Source: Acheta domesticus
Lineage: Eukaryota > Arthropoda > Insecta > Orthoptera > Gryllidae
Assembly: GCA_031308135.1 (NCBI GenBank)
Contig: JAHLJT010003656.1
Coordinates: 57,642,174 to 57,706,173, forward strand
Reading direction: 5' to 3'
Length of the DNA stretch: 64,000 nucleotides
Part shown: piece by piece, positions 58,141-64,000 of the stretch
Numbering within the stretch: the first letter of the stretch is position 1
How the letters are laid out: each line of letters opens with the position of its first letter
Position numbers and translations under genes: made by a program
Notes under the pieces: generated by a model
The model's database searches: none
What the model saw: the letters and a program-made list of their open reading frames with translations, nothing else
Told to the model about the DNA's origin: nothing

Positions 58141-59297
58141 TCCATTAGGAATACAGTGTATTTAATTTTCGGTAAACACGCTCTAGGATTCCAAGAACGT
58201 AGTAAGCCTAAATGACAAAACAAATATCAGTGAAACTAAATTTGATCCCTTCATGAGGCACGGCAACAATCGCAACTAGCCAAAATTTCAACTGGTGGCC
58301 CATTAAAGGCCTTCCTGAAATCGCTTCGCGGTCCCCTAGGGGAACGTGGACGTCAGTTTAACAACTTATTACTGAAAATAAAGGATATTTTGAAATTGAA
58401 AAAATTTACATTGAGAAAAAGAAATCAAATTGTTCAGCTATTCATTATAATGAAATGTTAATATGGAAGTTCGAATGCGTTCCATCATTTTTGACTTACA
58501 GTACAAACTAGCGATGCTACTTTCTCGCACTATTGGAAATTCTTAATCTTGAAATATTGTAATTTCTACCAATCTAGTGCCTCAGCTATGATATGAAAAA
58601 GTCCAATTCAACAAATTCAAATGAAGCTTCTCTGGTGCATATCTGCTGTAATTTCGATTGTCAAGAGTAATAGTTATTTCTTATTTTTACAAAAAAACAA
58701 ACTCGAATAAATGTAACTGTTACAGTATTGGCAGCACATAATATAAAAAAAAACAATCATAATTTCACACAACCCTACCTTGATTACATTGAAGTGAGCT
58801 TCCCATTTTTGAATTCCATAATCAGCGATCAAAACTTCTTAAAGTGAAGTGTTTGTTAGTTCGAAGTTAGACCGGCTGTATCCAGCGTTGAGACAAGGTT
58901 GTTACACCTCACTGAGCGAGATGTTGTAGTAAAATGTACTAAATATGTTTACTAAATGATCGTATAGTAAATATAATTATTCGTGAACTAAGATTCACTA
59001 AACATTATTTAGTTTCGTTTCGTAAATCAAACAATTCATAATCGTGAGTGAATGAACAAATAGAATTGTCCGTGGTACTATTCTTGTTTCGTAGATAAAA
59101 TCATTTGGTGAGATCTACGTTTCTTGTCGTCACACTTACTAAACACTGTTTACTAAATACTGTTTAGTCATCGCGCGTTCTCAGTAACCTGACCAATTCA
59201 ATTGGTTAGGTTCTGAAGTGTGAGAATTCAACGCTGTATATAGTCTTATACACTATATAAATGGGTTTTTTTCGTGTTTTAGTGGTTTTCAATAATT
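58141..59297. other. Intergenic, nothing firm recognised
   Basis: AT-rich. ACTAAA-type motifs cluster at 58930-59170 and an imperfect inverted repeat AACCTGACCAATT / AATTGGTTAGGTT lies near 59190-59216. No gene. Confidence 0.4.
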
Positions 59298-59302
59298 GTG
59301 TT

Positions 59303-59515
59303 TGTTGTGTATTTGAACTGACTTTTAATAGTAATGTATGTTCTGTGCTATGGTCCGTTGTGGTAAAAGTCTGGTGACTAGGTGAGATCGTGTTATGCTC
59401 GCTGGCAGTCTGTTGTACCGCGCGAGTACATGTAATAGTGCCATGTGTTGTAATCAGTAAATAAATACCGTAACAGTCCGATCTTAAAAGTGTGTATTTA
59501 GTTGAATACCTAACA
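59303..59515 (+). repeat. 5' LTR, 213 bp
   Basis: Starts TGTTGTGTATTTG, ends AATACCTAACA (TG...CA). It has an AATAAA signal at 59460-59465. It matches the 3' LTR with no substitutions and four single-base length differences. Confidence 0.95.
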
Positions 59516-59518
59516 ATC

Positions 59519-59531
59519 TGGCGACGAGGAT
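59519..59531 (+). other. Primer binding site for tRNA-Ser
   Basis: TGGCGACGAGGAT begins 3 nt after the LTR. It is the complement of the CCA-tailed 3' end of metazoan tRNA-Ser whose 5' end starts GACGAGG (anticodon GCT type), where minus-strand DNA synthesis would begin. Confidence 0.85.
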
Positions 59532-59624
59532 ATTAGGAACGGTATGGAAGTGTAAAAGTGTGGAATGTGAAAGTGTTAAATGTGAAGTGGTTAACAAAGT
59601 AATATAACCTCAAGAAATACAGCC

Positions 59625-60505
59625 ATGGCAAATGAAGAATCAGCAGCAAACCAAGTGCAAATACATAATTATTTACAAGCAATCGGGCATGTGGGGCCAT
59701 TCGACATTAATGCGTCGTGGTCCAATTACCAGGAAAGGTTGGAATTTTTTTTCGAAGCAAATAATGTGACAGACGAAAACAAGAAGCGGGCTATGCTGCT
59801 GGCACAATTCGGCGAGGCGGCTTACGAAATCCTGCGTTCACTGGTAACACCGCAAACACCAAAGGACTTCACATACACACAGATTATCAGCAAATTACAA
59901 GGACATTTCAACCCAACACCGAATGAAATTGTGGAAAGATTCAACTTAATAGAAGAATACAAAAGGAAGACGAATCTATAGCAGATTTTGTTGCTGACCT
60001 GCGAAAATTGAGTAAGTTTTGCAATTTCACAGAACTAAATAAAATGTTGAGAGATCGAATTGTATGTGGAGTGGCCGACGAAGGACTACAAAAAAAGTTG
60101 TTTTCGGAACCTAACCTTACTTTTGAACGAGCTTTAGAGCTGGCTATAGCAGCGGAAGCGGCAAGAAAAAATGTTGAAGACGTAAGAAATGTGGCAGGAA
60201 ATTCGATTTCTAAAATTTCGAAAAACAAAATAATCAAGAAGTTAACTCTACTAAAACATTCAACCCTTGTTACCACTGTGGGGAAATGCATGATGGAAAA
60301 AATTGTAAATTCAAAGAAGCAGTGTGTCATTATTGTAGGAAGAAAGGGCATATCGTCAAAGTATGTTTTAAGAAGAAGAATGAGAATCAAGGACAAAGAA
60401 CTCTAAGTAATTCTAAAAGTGTAAATTGCAATGCAGTGGAAGATGAATGCAATTTTTATATACTGAATGCGATACATGCCGTGGAGGAACAGGAGAAAAT
60501 AGTGG
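59625..60505 (+). pseudogene. Gypsy gag with two zinc knuckles (frameshifted)
   Basis: The ATG at 59625 opens a capsid-type region (INASWSNYQERLEFFFEANN, LLAQFGEAAYEILRSLV, EIVERFNLIEEYKR). The frame shifts near 59965 (ESIADFVADLRKLSKFCNF, LRDRIVCGVAD) and again near 60245, reaching two knuckles at 60268-60366: CYHCGEMHDGKNC and CHYCRKKGHIVKVC. Gag packages element RNA into virus-like particles. Both shifts lie next to A runs. Confidence 0.85.
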
Positions 60506-63500
60506 CAAATTTAAAAATTAAACGACATCGGAGTCAAGATGGAAGTGGACTCGGGTGCAGTTTGCACAATTATAAAGAAGCAAACATGGGAGAAAATTCG
60601 TCAGGGGAATGAAATCTTCAAAATCACCGCTCAGTTTGCAGACCTGGACACAACAAAAATTGATATTTTTGGGAGAAACAGTTGTCAAGGTGCAGTATCA
60701 ACAAATCACCAAGCATTTGAAGGCTGTGGTTTCAGAAGGCGGTGGTTGGGATTTGTTGGGACGAAATTGGTTTCGAGAATTGGGAATTTCAGTCCAGGGA
60801 GTGCACCACGTGGACAGCAAAACTCAAGCACTACGACCCGAATCATCTTCCATTGTTTCAACAATACCCTACTGTGTTTCAAGAAAAATTAGGTATGTTT
60901 GTAGCAGATCCTGTGAAACTAGAATTGAAAGAGGATGCAAAACCAATTTTTTTTTAAAAGTAGGCAAGTTCCTTTTGCATTAAAACCAGCGGTCGAGAGG
61001 AGTTGGAAAAGCTGATTCAACAGGAAGTTTTGGAGCCAACTGACCTACTCAGATGTGGCAACACCTCTGGTGACGCAGAGAAAAGTGGACGGGAAGATAC
61101 GACTATGTGGGGATTACAGAAGTACAATAAATCCGGCATTAAAGAAGAACTCATACCCACTACCTACAATTACAGAGATGATAACGCTCTTGACGCCAGC
61201 TACTGTTTTCTCAACGTTGGATTATCTCAAGCATACCAACAGGTCAGAGTTGACGACGAAACAGCAAAAATACTTACCCTTAATACACATCGAGGGCTTT
61301 TCAAAGTCAAGAGATTACCGTTTGGAGCATCAGTTTGTCCTGGAATTTTCCAAAGAATCATGGACTCGTTGCTGGCTTCGATTCCCGGAGCAAAAGCATA
61401 TCTGGATGATATTATTGTTTTCGGAAGGAATGAAGAGGAACATGAAGCAAATTTAAGAAGAGTTTTGGACAAACTTCGTGAGGCAGGATTAACGCTTTAA
61501 AAGGACAAATGCAAGATTGGCTTGAAAGAAATTAAGTTTTTAGGTTTTCTTATCGGCGAACAAGGAGTGCGGCCTACAGAGGACAGGGTAAAAGCAATAA
61601 AACATGCGCCAAGGCCCACAATAAAGAAGAGTTACAATCCTTTTTAGGAATGGTAAATTTCTATAACAGGTTCCTCAAGATAAATCGACAATTATTGAAC
61701 CATTGAACAGATTACTCGAAGACAAACCCTGGAAATGGACTGCAATTCATGAAAATTCTTTCTCAAAATTAAAAGAACTGATGAGTTCGGAGGTAATCCT
61801 GGTACATTACGACGAGGCAAAAGAATTGGTTTTTGAACTGCGACGCTTCTCCCTACGGAATTGGAGTGGTTTTGGCACATCGAGAGGGGAACGTGGAGAA
61901 ACCAATCGCTTATTGGTCCCGCACATTGGGGAAACATGAAAGGAACTATGCGCAAATAGACAGAGAGGCTTTGGCTGTCGTTGAAGGAGTTCAACAGTTT
62001 CACCAATATGTTGCAGGACGAAAATTCACAATTACAACAGATCACAGACCTCTTTTGGGGCTGTTGAGTGTAAAGAAACCGATCCCAGCTGTTTTATCGC
62101 CTCGAATGCTACGATGGTGTCTAATCCTGAGTGCTTATGATTACAATTTGGAGTACAGGAAAGGAAAAGAAAATGGAAATGCAGACTGCCTTAGCCGCTT
62201 GCCAATGACATCGGATAAAGACGAGTTGACTCCTCCAGGTGACATCCTTTTATTGGAGTCTGAGAAAAGGCCAATTCCAATAGAAGACATCCGTGAGTAT
62301 ACAACAAAGACGAAATTTTGTCAAAAGTTCGGTACTGACTTGGCATCAGTGGCCAACCACGGAACTTCCTGAAGAGTACAAACCATTCCAAAGGAAGAAA
62401 ATGGAAATTTCAGTACACAAGGATTGTCTGCTGTGGGGCAATCGGTTGATAGCACCAAAGGTAACTAGGGAACGGTTTTTGGAACTACTGCATGCAAATC
62501 ACCCAGGAATCGTAGCCATGAAAGCTTGTGCTCGGAGCTATGTATGGTGGCCAAACATAGATCAGGACATAGAAAACTGTGTAAATCAGTGTAAGACGTG
62601 CCAAATTCATGCAAATAATCCACCTAAAGCTCCCCGTCAGAATATCGAAAAAAATTTAAATGCCTGGTCTACATTGCATGTGGATTTTGCTGGCCCTCAC
62701 AAAGGAAAAGTGTACCTGATTGTAGTCGATGCGATGTCCAAGTGGTTAGAAGTGGACATTATGAAATCGATGTCATCTGCTGAAGTCATCCAGAGTTTCC
62801 GGAGAATATTTGCAAGAATGGGAATACCAGATCTTATTATCTCAGATAACGGACGTTCATTCGATTCGAAGGAACTTCATGAATTTTACGACCGGAACCT
62901 GATCAAGTACAGTACAATTTCTCCATATCATCCATCGAGCAATGGACGGGCTGAACGTATGGTCCAAACTGCGAAGAAGATATTGACAAAATTGGAGGAA
63001 GGAGATGTTGAACTGCAGGTGCAGAGATTGCTTTTCCGACAGCACACAACAGTGCATGCAGGTACCGAGAAGACGCCGGCTGAACTTTTGATGGGAAGGA
63101 AGCTGCGAACTGTTCTCGATAAAATGCATCCATATGCATTGCAATGGAAAAACAAAGGAGACAAAAATACGACGCAGAAAACTGCGCTCGTTTGAAATAG
63201 GTGATTTGGTGTATTTCCGGAATTACAATCCAATTGGTCCAAAGTGGTTGCAGGGCAAAGTTCATGACTGCACGGGACCAGTCTCTTATACAGTACAACT
63301 ACCCAATGGAAATATAATCAAACGACATGTTGATCAACTGAGGAGAAGAATTGAGAATGCTGAAGATGACCAGAATAAACAGATCGTGGATAAACACAAA
63401 CCCAAAGTAACCAGCCAAGGATTCCGGTCCCTGCTCAAATCATTCAGTCTCCTGAACCGGAATCACCATCCTTTGCACATAGTCCTGATCAAAATGTGTC

Positions 63501-63699
63501 AGAGGGTTTGGAGCGATCGCCGTTCAACGAGGATCCCGAACTTCGAGCTGAGAGAACTACGAACCTGCGGGAAGTGGCTAGCCCGAGAGGAGCTGAACTA
63601 TCGCCGCGAGTGGATCCGCCCGGAGCACCCAACAGTCAGTCGCGGCCCAGTCGAGTGATTGTGAGGCCGTCACGTTACAAGGATTATGTTTCATATTGA
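60506..63699 (+). pseudogene. Gypsy pol: protease, reverse transcriptase, RNase H, integrase (frameshifted)
   Basis: Protease: MEVDSGAVCTII with DSG at 60548-60556. Reverse transcriptase: RLPFGASVCPGIFQRIMD and YLDD at 61399-61410. RNase H: NCDASPYGIGVVLAH (from ~61836), ITTDHRPLLGLL and NADCLSRLP. Integrase: HANH and CKTC zinc site, then HVDFAGP (Asp 62683), SDNGRSF (Asp 62845) and GRAERM (Glu 62953), spaced DX53DX35E, then a GPVSYTV-type C-terminal module. The authentic end is probably TGA 63697-63699 in the frame ending YKDYVSY. There are at least six frame switches (for example near 60900, 61060, 61210, 62340 and 63160) but all catalytic residues checked are kept. Confidence 0.87.
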
Positions 63700-63710
63700 A
63701 GGGGAAGAGA
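63700..63710 (+). other. Polypurine tract
   Basis: AGGGGAAGAGA lies directly between the pol stop and the 3' LTR, the primer for plus-strand DNA synthesis. Confidence 0.9.
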
Positions 63711-63925
63711 TGTTGTGTATTTGAACTGACTTTTAATAGTAATGTATGTTCTGTGCCTATGGTCCGTTGTGGTAAAAGTCTGGTGACTAGGGTGAGATCG
63801 TGTTATGCTCGCTGGCAGTCTGTTGTTACCGCGCGAGTACATGTAATAGTGCCATGTGTTGTAATCAGTAAATAAATACGTAACAGTCCGATCTTAAAAG
63901 TGTGTATTTAGTTGAATACCTAACA
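63711..63925 (+). repeat. 3' LTR, 215 bp
   Basis: Same ends as the 5' LTR. Differences: CC versus C after GTG, GGG versus GG in ACTAGG, TT versus T in TGTTGT, C versus CC in AATACCG. Confidence 0.95.
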
Positions 63926-64000
63926 GTGTTATATTCTAAACTAATGGTAGAAATATCGTCGATAGCCTAAAGCCAGCAACTCTGCTATGCTCTGCTCTGC

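Larger units (their letters stand above)
59298..63930 (+). mobile_element. Complete Ty3/Gypsy LTR retrotransposon (Mag-like)
   Basis: A 4623-bp element (59303-63925) flanked by the perfect 5-bp duplication GTGTT (59298-59302, 63926-63930). The order LTR, PBS, gag, protease, reverse transcriptase, RNase H, integrase, polypurine tract, LTR is that of Ty3/Gypsy. The tRNA-Ser primer site and short LTRs suggest the Mag lineage. No env gene is present. gag-pol frames are interrupted by single-base indels. Confidence 0.93.

Noticed and set aside
59303..63925. Endogenous retrovirus with env
   Set aside because: After integrase the frame ends directly at the polypurine tract and LTR; there is no room for, and no trace of, an envelope gene.

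Overview
This 64-kb window looks like a repeat-rich, AT-rich insect (at least arthropod) nuclear scaffold. The evidence is one spliced gene with GT-AG introns, tRNA-derived SINEs, several LINE clades, a Ty3/Gypsy element primed by tRNA-Ser, and hAT, Tigger-like, piggyBac-like and PIF/Harbinger-like DNA transposons. The species cannot be named from the sequence; a large-genome insect fits.

The only host gene I recognise is the 5' half of RB1CC1/FIP200 (Atg17 in flies), the autophagy-initiation scaffold, on the + strand. A non-coding first exon ends at 24270. Seven coding exons (25268-25335, 25641-25843, 26466-26627, 38504-38630, 38908-39247, 40145-40315, 40842-41213) join in frame to 481 codons. 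The N-terminal ubiquitin-like domain and most of the dimerising scaffold are present. The last exon ends at an in-frame donor, and the 3' half (coiled coil and C-terminal claw) was not found in the window. Two upstream ORFs sit in the 5' leader. An 11.9-kb intron holds an RTE-type LINE with clear target-site duplications, a CR1-type remnant, a piggyBac-type remnant and an 18-copy 24-bp minisatellite close to the next exon.

Layout: 1-24 kb is gene-poor and full of small repeats. It holds two inverted copies of an unclassified element (1-1015 and 17666-19245), two hAT-type elements with 8-bp duplications, two SINE families that share a central core, a tandem pair of perfect palindromes, a LINE 3' fragment, a pogo/Tigger-type element and two GC-rich repeat units. 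24-42 kb is the RB1CC1 gene. 42.5-48.5 kb is a nearly complete I-clade LINE (ORF1 with three zinc knuckles; ORF2 with endonuclease, reverse transcriptase and RNase H). An arbitrary 1000-N gap follows. 49.5-58.1 kb is an older, degraded copy of the same LINE, split by a 4.6-kb element with ~470-bp inverted repeats that carries a dead DDE transposase and a Jockey-type LINE fragment. 59.3-63.9 kb is a complete Mag-like Ty3/Gypsy element with LTRs, PBS, gag-pol, polypurine tract and a perfect 5-bp duplication.

No new defence or metabolic system is visible. The most useful observations are these. A SINE family appears to borrow its 3' tail from the I-clade LINE present in the same window. Two SINE families share a conserved core. 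The two LTRs differ only by four homopolymer-length indels, and the LINE and Gypsy frames break mostly the same way, so many 'dead' ORFs here may be assembly errors in young elements.
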